64,000 bases of DNA, taken from contig JAPLPK010000067.1 of the NCBI GenBank assembly GCA_026400275.1, positions 1 through 64,000 of the forward strand, given 5' to 3'. Position numbers and translations under genes: made by a program. Under the pieces are notes generated by a model. That model made no database searches. It had not been told where the DNA came from and saw only the letters and a list, made by a program, of their open reading frames with translations. This document shows positions 1 through 8,127 of this stretch, piece after piece; the stretch's first letter is position 1, and every line of letters begins with the position of its first letter. The stretch comes from Burkholderiales bacterium (GTDB lineage Bacteria; Pseudomonadota; Gammaproteobacteria; Burkholderiales; Burkholderiaceae_C).

Positions 1-3000
1 CGGGACAGCAGCGGCGGCGCCAGGGGGTAGTGCAGGCGAAAGTCACCTTCGAATTGTTCGCCAATCCGGGCCAGGAAGGCCGGGTCGGTCTGCAGCCGCG
101 CCACCTCGTACTCGTCCTTGTAGGCCATGAGCTTGAATAGGTAGCGGGCTACGGCTTCTGTCAGTGGCAGGCGCGAGTCCAGCGGCTGCTCGGCTTGGCG
201 CACTTGCTTCACAAAGCCACGGTAGCTGTCGGCATAGGCGGCATTCTGGTAGCCCGTCAGGAACTCCACCCGGCGCTGGACTATCGCATCAAGCGATTCG
301 CGCTTATGCCAGGTAATGGGCTGAGCAGGCGTCGCCACGCCAGCCGGGTCCAGCGCGGCTCGGCGACCCCAGGCGAAGGCTGTCTTGTTGGCCTCCACCG
401 CCATATTGTTGAGCTCGATGGCGCGCAGCAGCGAGTCCAGCTGCAGCGGTACCCAGCCCTTTTGCCAGGCGTAGCCCAGCTGCATGGGGTTGGCGTAGAG
501 GCTGTCGCCCATCAGGCGGTTGGCGGCGGCGTCAAAGTCGAAACTGCTCACCCCGCCAGCCCCCGCGGCCTGCAGGATGTCGGCCCCGCAGGCCTCGCCG
601 GGGTTGGTCCAATCGGCGTTGTGCACAAAGGCTGCCGTGGGTGCGCTGTGCGTGTTCAACACCACCTGGGTACGGCCCGGGCGCATGCGCAGCAAGGTTT
701 CCGCCCCGGCGGTGACCACCGGGTCGCAGCCCAGAATCACATCGGCCGCAGCCTGGCCCACGCGGGTGGTGCGGATAGCGTCCTGCGCATCGGCGATCAA
801 CACATGGCTCCAGGTGGCGCCGCCTTTTTGCGCCAGGCCGGCTGCGTCCTGGGTGACGATGCCCTTGCCCTCCAGGTGCGCGGCCACACCCAGCAGCTGG
901 CCTATGGTGATGACACCGGTGCCGCCCACGCCGGCCACCACAATGCCCCAGACCGTGGCGGTGCTGGGCAGCTGCGGCTCGGGCAGCAGCCCACCGTTAA
1001 ACGGGGACGCGGCCCGGTCGCCGCGCTGCTTGCGCAGCTGGCCGCCTTCCACCGTGACGAAGCTGGGGCAAAAGCCCTTCACACAGCTCAAATCCTTGTT
1101 GCAGCTGGACTGGTTGATCTGGCGCTTGCGGCCAAACGGGGTTTCCAGCGGCTCCACGCTGAGGCAGTTGCTCTGGTCGCCGCAGTCGCCGCAGCCCTCG
1201 CAAACCAGCTCGTTGATGACTACGCGCACAGCCGGGTCCACCAGGCTGCCACGCTTGCGGCGGCGGCGCTTTTCGGTGGCGCAGGTCTGGTCGTAGATGA
1301 TGATGGTCGTGCCTTGGATCTCGCGGAATTCGCGCTGGATGTCGTCCAGCAGGTCGCGGTGCTTGACCTCGACACCAGGCGCCAGTGCCACGCCTGCATA
1401 CTTCTCGGGTTCGTCCGTCACCACTACGGTTTTGATAGCGCCCTCCGCAAACACAGACTGCGCTATCTGCACAACCGAGTGACCTTCCGGGCGCTCGCCC
1501 ACGCGCTGGCCGCCGGTCATGGCCACGGCGTCGTTGTAGAGAATCTTGTAGGTGATGTTGACCCCCGCAGCAATCGCCTGGCGGATCGCCAGCAGGCCGC
1601 TGTGGAAGTAGGTGCCGTCGCCCAGGTTGGCAAAAATGTGCTGGTCGGTGGTGAAGGGCTGCTGGCCCACCCAGGGCACACCCTCGCCACCCATCTGGGT
1701 GAAGGCAATCGTGCTGCGGTCCATCCAGGTGGCCATGAAGTGGCAGCCTATGCCGCCCATGGCGCGCGAGCCCTCCGGCACCACGGTGCTGGTGTTGTGC
1801 GGGCAGCCTGAGCAGTACCAGGGCGGGCGCGCCACCGGCGCATGGCGCTGGCTGAGCGCGCGCAAGGCGCTGTCTTGCGCGTCCAGCACGGCCAGGTGGG
1901 CGTCGATACGGGCCGTCACGTCGGCATCGACGCCCAGCTTCTTCAGGCGCTGGGCCAGGGCGCGGGCGATCAGTGCGGGCGACAGGTCGGCATTGGCGCG
2001 CAGCAGCGTGTTGGCCGTGGGGTTGGCCATGGACCATTCGCCGCCGCTGAGGTCGCCCTCGGGCTCGTTGAACTTGCCCAGCACATTCGGCCGCACATCG
2101 GCGCGCCAGTTGTACAGCTCTTCCTTCAGCTGGTATTCGATGACCTGGCGCTTTTCTTCGACCACCAGAATCTCTTGCAGGCCGGTGGCGAACTCGCGCG
2201 TCAGCTGCGCCTCCAGCGGCCAGACCACGGCGACCTTGTGCAGGCGCAGGCCGATGCGGCGGCACGTTGCGTCATCTAACCCTAAATCAAGCAGCGCCTG
2301 GCGCGTGTCGTTGTAGGCCTTGCCGCTAGCGATCACGCCGAATCTATCGTGGGGGCCCTCGATCACGTTGTAGTTCAGGCGGTTGGCGCGGATGTAGGCC
2401 AGGGCGGCGTACCACTTGTAGTGCATGAGGCGCGCCTCCTGCTCCAGCGCGTGGTCGGGCCAGCGGATGTGCAGGCCACCGGGGGGCATCTGGAAGTCGG
2501 TGGGGATTTTTATGTCCACTCGCCCCGGGTCCACCCACACGGTGGCGCTGGACTCAACGATTTCCTGGATGGTCTTCATGCCGGCCCATACGCCGGAGAA
2601 GCGGCTCATGGCAAACGCGTGCAGGCCCAGGTCCAGGATCTCCTGCACATTGGTGGGGAAGAACACCGGCAGCCCACAGGCCTTGAAGATGTGGTCGCTC
2701 TGGTGGGCGGCGGTGGAGCTTTTGGAAATATGGTCGTCGCCCGCCACCGCGATCACGCCGCCCAAGGCTGTGGTGCCGGCCATGTTGGCGTGCTTGAACA
2801 CATCCGAACAGCGGTCTGCGCCCGGCCCCTTGCCGTACCAGATGCCGAACACGCCGTCAAACTTGTTGGTGCCCGGGGGGGAGAAGCCCAGCTGCTGTGT
2901 GCCCCATACGGCCGTGGCGGCTAGGTGCCCAGCGGGGAGCCCCGGTAGCCGCTGATGAAGCCCGCCGTGTGGTGCCCGGCCTGCACATCGCGCAACTGCT

Positions 3001-3130
3001 GCAGCATGGGCAGCTTGACCAAGGCCTGCACCCCGCTCATGAAGGCGCGCCCGTGTTCCAGGCGGTATTTGTCGTCGAGCGTGACCGTTTCCAGGGCCTG
3101 GAGAATGTGTTCAGGTAGCGGGGCGTTCAT
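1..3130 (-). pseudogene. Indolepyruvate ferredoxin oxidoreductase (IorAB-type fusion), broken near N-terminus and cut by window edge
   Basis: This family oxidatively decarboxylates indolepyruvate or other aryl/branched 2-oxo acids with TPP, iron-sulfur clusters and CoA in the cytoplasm. The start ATG at 3130 follows a strong AGGAGG site and encodes MNAPLPEHILQALETV to SGYRGSPLGT, then a TAG at 2921-2923. The other minus frame resumes at once with LAATAVWGTQQLGFS and stays open to base 1. Family members have about 25-30 residues between GSPLG and the ATAVWGTQQ segment, so an out-of-frame internal deletion best fits. The rest looks normal: a ferredoxin-like Cys cluster (CEGCGDCGDQSNC) near 1200 and a C-terminal PLAPPLLS segment running off the window. 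It is divergent from an Lrp regulator, the usual partner. An assembly error is the main alternative. Confidence 0.85.
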
Positions 3131-3282
3131 GCCGTTCCTCCTGGCTCGACGCCAAATACCGTGCGTCCGGCTACGCCGCCCGCGCTGTATTTGTGCCTTC
3201 GGCGCAAGCCGCTATGCGGCTTGTCGTCCAGAGAGGCACTTTCCAGGGCCTTGCGGATGCTGTCGGGCAACGGTGCGTTCAT
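3127..3282 (-). CDS. 51-residue upstream ORF repeating the IorAB N-terminus
   Basis: The ORF starts at an ATG (3280-3282) behind GGAG spacing typical of a ribosome site. It encodes MNAPLPDSIRKALESASLDDK, which closely resembles the first 21 residues of the gene directly downstream (MNAPLPEHILQALETVTLDDK). It then diverges into 30 unrelated residues. Its TGA overlaps the next ATG as ATGA, so the two would be translationally coupled. It may be the scar of a tandem ior paralogue that lost nearly all of its body, or a genuine leader peptide. I cannot tell these apart from sequence; the N-terminal repeat itself is plain. Confidence 0.55.
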   Translation of the reverse strand: MNAPLPDSIRKALESASLDDKPHSGLRRRHKYSAGGVAGRTVFGVEPGGTA

Positions 3283-3412
3283 CGTGCTTGTCTCCAACGG
3301 AGTGGGCTCCGCTTTGGGAAAAAGTGTATGCCTGCAGGCCGGGTAAGTGTTTGCGTTCTTTGCCTCGTTTCCCCTACTGCGCGAAAGGATCTTGCGCAGA
3401 TACAGTGAATCC

Positions 3413-3883
3413 ATGCTGGATAAGTTTGACCTCACCATCCTCGATGCTTTGCAGGCCAACGCCCGCCTGACCAATGCCGAGCTGGCCCAGCGCGTGGGCT
3501 TGTCGGCCGCGCCCTGCTGGCGGCGCGTGCGGGCGCTGGAAGAGGCCGGCTATATCCGCGGCTACCGCGCCGAGATCGACCGCCACAAAATCGGCCTGGA
3601 CGTGCTGGCCTTTGTGCGGCTGGACGCGGTGCAAAACAGCGGCCCGGCGTTGCAGGGGCTGGAGGAGGCGATACGCAACATCCCCGAGGTGGTGTCCTGC
3701 CACTACATCAGCGGCACCGGCACCTTTGAGCTGCAGGTGGTTTCGCGCGACCTGAATAGCTTCAGCCAGTTTGCCCGGCAGGTGCTGGTGAACCTGCCGA
3801 ACGTGAAAGACCTGCACACCAGCTTCTCGCTGGGCGAGGTGAAGGGCCACGGCGTCTTGCCGCTGGCGCACTTGGCTAAATAA
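3413..3883 (+). CDS. Lrp/AsnC-family transcriptional regulator
   Basis: This 156-residue protein begins MLDKFDLTILDALQANARLTNAEL, the classic Lrp winged helix-turn-helix opening, with the recognition region SAAPCWRRVRALEEAGYIRGY. The C-terminal half (about 65-145) is a RAM/AsnC ligand-binding domain with the usual VVSCHYISGTGTFELQVV strand pattern. I prefer the ATG at 3413 over the upstream start at 3347, which adds 22 atypical residues. It is divergent from the broken ior gene. Lrp-type regulators commonly control neighbouring amino acid or 2-oxo acid catabolism, so local control of ior is inferred. Length is normal for the family. Confidence 0.9.
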   Translation: MLDKFDLTILDALQANARLTNAELAQRVGLSAAPCWRRVRALEEAGYIRGYRAEIDRHKIGLDVLAFVRLDAVQNSGPALQGLEEAIRNIPEVVSCHYISGTGTFELQVVSRDLNSFSQFARQVLVNLPNVKDLHTSFSLGEVKGHGVLPLAHLAK

Positions 3884-3888
3884 GCATC

Positions 3889-3936
3889 TTTTAGGGCTGC
3901 AGTGCAGATAAAACCTGCGCCAGCAGCTATGGATTT
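3889..3936. repeat. Degenerate copy of the dispersed GCGCAGGTA palindrome
   Basis: The stretch gctgcagtgcagataaaacctgcgccagcagctat keeps both arms of the dispersed element (AGCTGC..GCGCAGG / CCTGCGC..GCAGCT) in decayed form. It lies between the lrp stop and the BON gene, both on the + strand. Confidence 0.5.
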
Positions 3937-4077
3937 CGCAGCACCTGAGGTACCTAGGGTTTAACCCTAGATTGCAGATGTCATACGGCTAACGGGTCGC
4001 CGGAACACAAAAACCAGCCAGATTTGGGAAGATCACCCCATCGCACCGACAACGGTGCAACAACACAAGGATTTACC

Positions 4078-4386
4078 ATGACACGCACTTTCACCCGCTT
4101 CGCCTCTTCCGCCCTGTTTGCACTGACCGCCGGCGCCTTCCTGCCCGCCCACGCTGCCACCAACGATGCCGACTTGGCAGGAGCCGTGCAATCCGCCCTG
4201 GACAGCAGTATGGGCGACGCGGCCAAGAAGCTCACCGTAACCGCCGAAGGCAGCACCGTGACCCTACACGGCTGGGCACAAGGCCCACGTGAAGAATCCA
4301 AAGCCCGCTATGTCGCGAGCAAAGTGCCGGGTGTGGGCAATGCATACAGCACGGTCCGCACTTTCTCTCAAGCCAGCAACGATTGA
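4078..4386 (+). CDS. Periplasmic BON-domain protein
   Basis: The product is 102 residues. MTRTFTRFASSALFALTAGAFLPAHA is a Sec signal peptide with an AHA-A cleavage site at about residue 26. The mature part is one BON domain: VQSALDSSMGDAAKKLTVTAEGSTVTLHGWAQGPREESKARYVASKVPGVGNAYSTV. BON proteins such as OsmY or DolP associate with membranes and support envelope integrity, here probably in the periplasm. The start at 4078 is chosen over 4024 because it gives the signal peptide directly. It has its own strong terminator downstream. Its exact role cannot be read. Confidence 0.8.
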   Translation: MTRTFTRFASSALFALTAGAFLPAHAATNDADLAGAVQSALDSSMGDAAKKLTVTAEGSTVTLHGWAQGPREESKARYVASKVPGVGNAYSTVRTFSQASND

Positions 4387-4526
4387 TACCGTGGCGGCTC
4401 CTGCGGGAGCCGCGATGGGTGCGACCTGATGCGGTTTGCACCGCCGGCTTTAGGCCTGCCCTGCCCCCGGCAAGCCCAAGGCCAGCCAGACTGCATCGGG
4501 CCGCATCCATCGGCTGATTACATTGA

Positions 4527-4566
4527 CGGTGCATGCCACGCAAGCGTGGCATGCACCGCTTTTTTA
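4527..4566 (+). terminator. Strong rho-independent terminator after the BON gene
   Basis: A perfect 15-bp stem (CGGTGCATGCCACGC / GCGTGGCATGCACCG) closes on an AA loop and is followed by CTTTTTT. It lies about 140 bp after the BON stop. A weaker hairpin, GCGGCTCC-TGC-GGGAGCCGC, lies near 4394-4413. Nothing codes convincingly between the two. Confidence 0.85.
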
Positions 4567-4571
4567 TGGAT

Positions 4572-4632
4572 GCTTTGCTATACATTAAATAGCTGCTAGC
4601 ACAGCTAGTACCTGCGCTAGCCGATGATTTTT
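4572..4632. repeat. Dispersed GCGCAGGTA palindrome copy
   Basis: The sequence aaatagctgctagcacagctagtacctgcgctagccgatgattttt matches the element's arms (AGCTGCTAGC / GCTAGC) with some decay at the centre. It lies between BON and gmhA. Confidence 0.65.
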
Positions 4633-4750
4633 CTTGTGGCTCGCAAGCCTGTCACCAACCGCGTTCACCACGCCTGCGACGCGGACGCCGGCCCTGGGCT
4701 ATAGTCGCCAGCCCGCCAAACGCCCCGGCGCACACACCACAGGAGAGCCC

Positions 4751-5350
4751 ATGCAAAACCACATCACAGCCAGCCTGAACGAGGCCCAGGCAGCACTGAC
4801 TGCTCTGCTGAGCAACCCTGTGGCGCTGGCCACCATCGAAGATGCGGCCCAGTTGCTGATACGCGTGTTCGAAAACAAGGGCCGCGTGTATTCCTGCGGC
4901 AATGGCGGATCGATGTGCGATGCCATGCATTTCGCCGAGGAGCTGACCGGCCGCTACCGCCTGGACCGCCCCGGCCTGGCCGCCACCGCCATCAGCGATG
5001 CCGGCCACATGACCTGCGTGGGCAATGACCTGGGCTACGAGCAGGTGTTTTCGCGCTATGTCGAGTCCCATGGCCGACCCGGCGACTGCCTGGTGGCGCT
5101 GAGCACCAGCGGCACCAGCAAGAACGTGGTGCGTGCGGCCGCCGCCGCCCGCGCAGTGGGTATGGAAGTCATCATCCTCAGTGGCAAGCGTAGTCAGGCA
5201 CTGGAAGCTTTGAGCACGGTCTACATCTGCACGCCTGGCGGCCAGTTCGCTGACCGGGTGCAGGAGCTGCATATCAAGGTGCTGCACATCCTGATTGAGC
5301 TAATTGAGCGCAAGCTGTTTCCACAGAACTACGCCAGCGCTGCAGTCTAA
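4751..5350 (+). CDS. gmhA: Phosphoheptose isomerase (sedoheptulose 7-phosphate isomerase)
   Basis: The 199-residue SIS-domain protein is collinear with E. coli GmhA. It shares SCGNGGSMCDAMHFAEELTGRYR, AISDAGHMTCVGNDLGYEQVFSRYVE, STSGTSKNVV and the C-terminal RVQELHIKVLHILIELIE. GmhA converts sedoheptulose 7-phosphate to D-glycero-D-manno-heptose 7-phosphate, the first step to the ADP-heptose of the LPS inner core, in the cytosol. The start at 4751 has AGGAGA seven bases upstream; the 39 residues added by the longer ORF are not family-like. A DiaA-type SIS paralogue is possible, but the ELTGRYR segment favours GmhA. It is convergent with the MFS gene. Confidence 0.88.
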   Translation: MQNHITASLNEAQAALTALLSNPVALATIEDAAQLLIRVFENKGRVYSCGNGGSMCDAMHFAEELTGRYRLDRPGLAATAISDAGHMTCVGNDLGYEQVFSRYVESHGRPGDCLVALSTSGTSKNVVRAAAAARAVGMEVIILSGKRSQALEALSTVYICTPGGQFADRVQELHIKVLHILIELIERKLFPQNYASAAV

Positions 5351-5358
5351 TTTTTAGA

Positions 5359-5414
5359 GCTACAAAAAATATAGCTGCTAGTGCCGGTAATTCCTGCGCT
5401 AGCAGCTATTTTTA
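5359..5414. repeat. Dispersed GCGCAGGTA palindrome between convergent genes
   Basis: This reads gctacaaaaaatatagctgctagtgccggtaattcctgcgctagcagctattttta: A/T-rich ends and arms tagctgctag / ctagcagcta around a GGTAATTCC centre. Folded RNA would end in T-rich sequence on either strand, so it may serve as a bidirectional terminator for gmhA and the MFS gene. Confidence 0.8.
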
Positions 5415-5457
5415 TGCCTTAGCCTAGCGCCGCAAGGGCGCCCGTGTCGCGTACGCT

Positions 5458-6801
5458 TTAGTCGCGGTCGGCCAGTACCCGGTTGACGCGCAAGGCGGCC
5501 AGGGTGCAGATCGCGCCCGACAGCAGATAAATACTCACATAGGCCAGGCCAAAGCGGGCAGATAAGCCCAGTGCAACCAGAGGGGCAAAGGCGGCGCCAA
5601 TCAGCCAGGCCATGTCGGTGGTGAACGCCGCGCCCGTATAGCGGTACTTGGCGCTGAAGTTGCTGGTCATGGCGCCAGCTGCCTGGCCATACGACAAGCC
5701 CAGCAGTGCAAAGCCGATCAAGATGAAGGCATCCTGCATGGCCGGGCCGCCGTCCAGCAAAATGGGCGCAAACACGCTGAACACCGCAATCAGGCAGGCC
5801 AGCAGGCCCAGGGTGCTGCGCCGGCCGATGCGGTCGGCTATCAGACCCGAGGCAATCACGCCAACGATGCCGATGGCGCCACCGAAGATCTGCACCACCA
5901 ACACGCTGTTCACCGGCTGGGAGGCATGTAGATTGATCCAGGACAGCGGGAACACCGTCACCAGGTGGAACAGCGCGTAGCTAGCCAGCGCAGCAAACGC
6001 ACCCAGAAACACGTTGTAGCCTTCTGCACGCAACAGCTCGATGGTCCCGGCAGGCTCCAGCTCGCGCTCTTCCAGCAGACGGGTGAATTCATCGGTCACC
6101 ACCAGCTGCAAGCGCGCAAACAAGGCCACCACGTTGATGGCAAAGGCTACATAGAAGGGAAAGCGCCAGCCCCAATCCAGGAAGTCCACCGAGGACAGGC
6201 TGGAGTGCAGATACAAATACAGGCCGCTGGCCGCCATGAAGCCGATCGGCGCGCCCAGCTGGCCCAGCATGGCGTACCAGCCACGGCGGTTTGGTGGTGC
6301 GTTCAGCGCCAGCAGCGAAGGCAGGCCGTCCCAGGAGCCGCCCAGTGCAATCCCTTGCAGGAAACGCAGCACCGACAGCATCACGATGGCGGTAAAGCCC
6401 AGGCTGGCATAGCCCGGCAAAAACGCCATGCCCGCCGTAGAGATGCCCAGCAGGAATAGCGCCGTGGTCAACTTGACGCCGCGCCCCCAGCGCCGCTGGA
6501 TGGCCATGAACAGGGCCGAGCCGATGGGGCGTGCAATGAATGCGAAGGAAAAGATGATGAAGGAATACAGCGTGCCTTCCAGCCGTCCATCGAACGGAAA
6601 AAACACCGAAGGGAACACCAGCACCGAGGCCAGGCCGTACACAAAGAAGTCGAAATACTCGGAGGTGCGTCCTATCACCACTCCCACAGCGATGTCGCTG
6701 GGGGCTACGTGACCCTGGTCTTCGGGGCCATCTGAATGGGCCGCGGGCGCCGAAGTACGTATTGGCGTGGAGGGATATTCTTGCGCGATGCTTGGCACCA
6801 T
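5458..6801 (-). CDS. MFS transporter, metabolite:H+ symporter (MHS) type
   Basis: The protein has 447 residues. After a roughly 35-residue hydrophilic lead come about 12 membrane segments. Family marks include IGRTSEYFDFFVYGLASVLVFPSVFFP near TM1, FIARPIGSALFMAIQRRWGRGVKL in the TM2-3 loop, RFLQGIALGGSWDGLPSLL and a second-half GLIADRIGRRSTL loop. MHS proteins import small carboxylates or osmolytes with protons through the inner membrane; the substrate is not readable. The ATG is preceded by AAGGAG. It is divergent from cyoA. Confidence 0.85.
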   Translation of the reverse strand: MVPSIAQEYPSTPIRTSAPAAHSDGPEDQGHVAPSDIAVGVVIGRTSEYFDFFVYGLASVLVFPSVFFPFDGRLEGTLYSFIIFSFAFIARPIGSALFMAIQRRWGRGVKLTTALFLLGISTAGMAFLPGYASLGFTAIVMLSVLRFLQGIALGGSWDGLPSLLALNAPPNRRGWYAMLGQLGAPIGFMAASGLYLYLHSSLSSVDFLDWGWRFPFYVAFAINVVALFARLQLVVTDEFTRLLEERELEPAGTIELLRAEGYNVFLGAFAALASYALFHLVTVFPLSWINLHASQPVNSVLVVQIFGGAIGIVGVIASGLIADRIGRRSTLGLLACLIAVFSVFAPILLDGGPAMQDAFILIGFALLGLSYGQAAGAMTSNFSAKYRYTGAAFTTDMAWLIGAAFAPLVALGLSARFGLAYVSIYLLSGAICTLAALRVNRVLADRD

Positions 6802-6828
6802 ACTTTCTCCTTGCTATATTGAAACTGT

Positions 6829-6897
6829 GCGGCGGACGGGTGTCGCGAGATCGCACTGTTAGGGACATGTTGCCACATGCATAGGACAAAATGTCCC
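6829..6897. promoter_or_regulatory. Inverted repeats in the MFS/cyoA divergent region
   Basis: Two inverted repeats are visible between the divergent starts: GCGGC-N8-GTCGC at 6829-6846 and GGGACAT-N22-ATGTCCC at 6862-6897. The first resembles the GCGNC/GNCGC half-sites reported for RegA/PrrA-type regulators, and a RegA homologue is encoded at the end of this operon. That link is inference. Confidence 0.35.
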
Positions 6898-6966
6898 AGT
6901 TTTTTGGCGCATATATCAGGGAAAATACGTAACCCATTGTGTTTCCGCTCTTTCTAACTGACTGGC

Positions 6967-8040
6967 ATGCCCTCCTTCAAAAAACTCCGCGGATTGCTTC
7001 TGTTGCCGGCCATCGCCTTGTTGGGTGGCTGCAAAGCCGTACTCATGAGCCCGTCCGGCGACATCGCTGTTCAGCAACGTGACCTGATCATTGTTTCCAC
7101 TTTGCTGATGTTGTTGATCATCATTCCGGTGATCATTCTGACGTTGGTGTTCGCTTGGCGTTACCGCAAAAGCAATACCGCAGCTACCTACGACCCCGAG
7201 TGGCACCACTCCACCAAGCTGGAGCTGATGATCTGGGGCGCACCGCTGCTGATCATCATTGCCCTGGGCGCCATTACCTGGATCAGCACCCACACGCTGG
7301 ACCCCTACCGTCCGCTGCAACGCCTGGACGCGGACCGCGTGGTTCCCGCCGACACCAAGCCGCTGGTGGTGGAAGTCGTGGCGCTGGACTGGAAGTGGCT
7401 GTTCATCTACCCCGAGCAAGGCATTGCCGTGGTAAACGAGCTGGTGGCACCGGTAGACCGCCCGATCAGCTTCAAGATCACCGCCTCCTCGGTGATGAAT
7501 TCCTTCTTTGTGCCCGCGCTGGCCGGCCAGATCTACGCCATGCCAGGCATGGAAACCAAGCTGCACGCCGTGATCAACAAGGCGGGTGAATACGAAGGCT
7601 TCTCGGCCAACTACAGCGGCGCCGGCTTTTCGGGCATGCGCTTCAAGTTCCATGGCGTGAACGAAGCCGATTTCGACCAGTGGGTCAAGACCGCCAAAGC
7701 CGGTGACGGCGGCGCGTTGGGCCGCGACGCCTACCTGAAGCTGGAACAACCCAGCAACCGTGACCCGGTGCACCGCTATGCCTCCGTGTCCGAAGACCTG
7801 TACGACGCCATCCTGAACCGCTGTGTGGAAAGCAACCGCATGTGTATGAAGGACATGATGGCCATCGATGCCCAGGGTGGCGTGGCCGGCCCGGAAGGCA
7901 AGTACAACATTGCCTCGATGGATGCAGCGACCCGCAGCCGTATTGGTGTGGACGCCACCAACCGCAAATATGTGGGCGCCATGTGCACGGTCAATGATCC
8001 TCTGGGTTCAGCGGCTAGCGCCGCGACCCAGCCGATCTGA
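6967..8040 (+). CDS. cyoA: Cytochrome bo ubiquinol oxidase subunit II
   Basis: The protein has 357 residues. It has a lipoprotein signal ending LLGGC (Cys22), two N-terminal membrane segments (about 42-62 and 86-106) and a periplasmic cupredoxin-like domain with ALDWKWLFIYPEQGIA and SVMNSFFVPALAGQIYAMPGMETKL. The CuA ligands of cytochrome c oxidases are absent, so it is a quinol oxidase subunit. It supports assembly and proton pumping of the aerobic terminal oxidase. The long C-terminal tail (about 260-357) with two Cys is typical of proteobacterial CyoA. It heads a seven-gene operon. Confidence 0.93.
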   Translation: MPSFKKLRGLLLLPAIALLGGCKAVLMSPSGDIAVQQRDLIIVSTLLMLLIIIPVIILTLVFAWRYRKSNTAATYDPEWHHSTKLELMIWGAPLLIIIALGAITWISTHTLDPYRPLQRLDADRVVPADTKPLVVEVVALDWKWLFIYPEQGIAVVNELVAPVDRPISFKITASSVMNSFFVPALAGQIYAMPGMETKLHAVINKAGEYEGFSANYSGAGFSGMRFKFHGVNEADFDQWVKTAKAGDGGALGRDAYLKLEQPSNRDPVHRYASVSEDLYDAILNRCVESNRMCMKDMMAIDAQGGVAGPEGKYNIASMDAATRSRIGVDATNRKYVGAMCTVNDPLGSAASAATQPI

Positions 8041-8127
8041 GGCTTAGCCCAGCCAGTTCTTTCTCCCCGCGCCGCTCATACCGGCATTTCGGCCTGAGCC
8101 GTTTATTTTTTGGCATCCGGAATCACG

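Larger units (their letters stand above)
4387..4750. other. Intergenic region between BON gene and gmhA
   Basis: These 364 bases hold a GC hairpin near 4400, the terminator at 4527-4566 and a dispersed-palindrome copy near 4572-4632. The roughly 110 bases between the two hairpins show no convincing ORF. They could be a long 3' UTR or a small RNA ending at the terminator, but nothing here proves a transcript. The gmhA promoter probably lies after the palindrome. Confidence 0.5.

Noticed and set aside
195-1811. 538-residue + strand ORF and the 422-residue - strand ORF at 997-2265
   Set aside because: Both are frame shadows of the indolepyruvate oxidoreductase gene; composition is Arg/Ala/Gly-rich without any family pattern.
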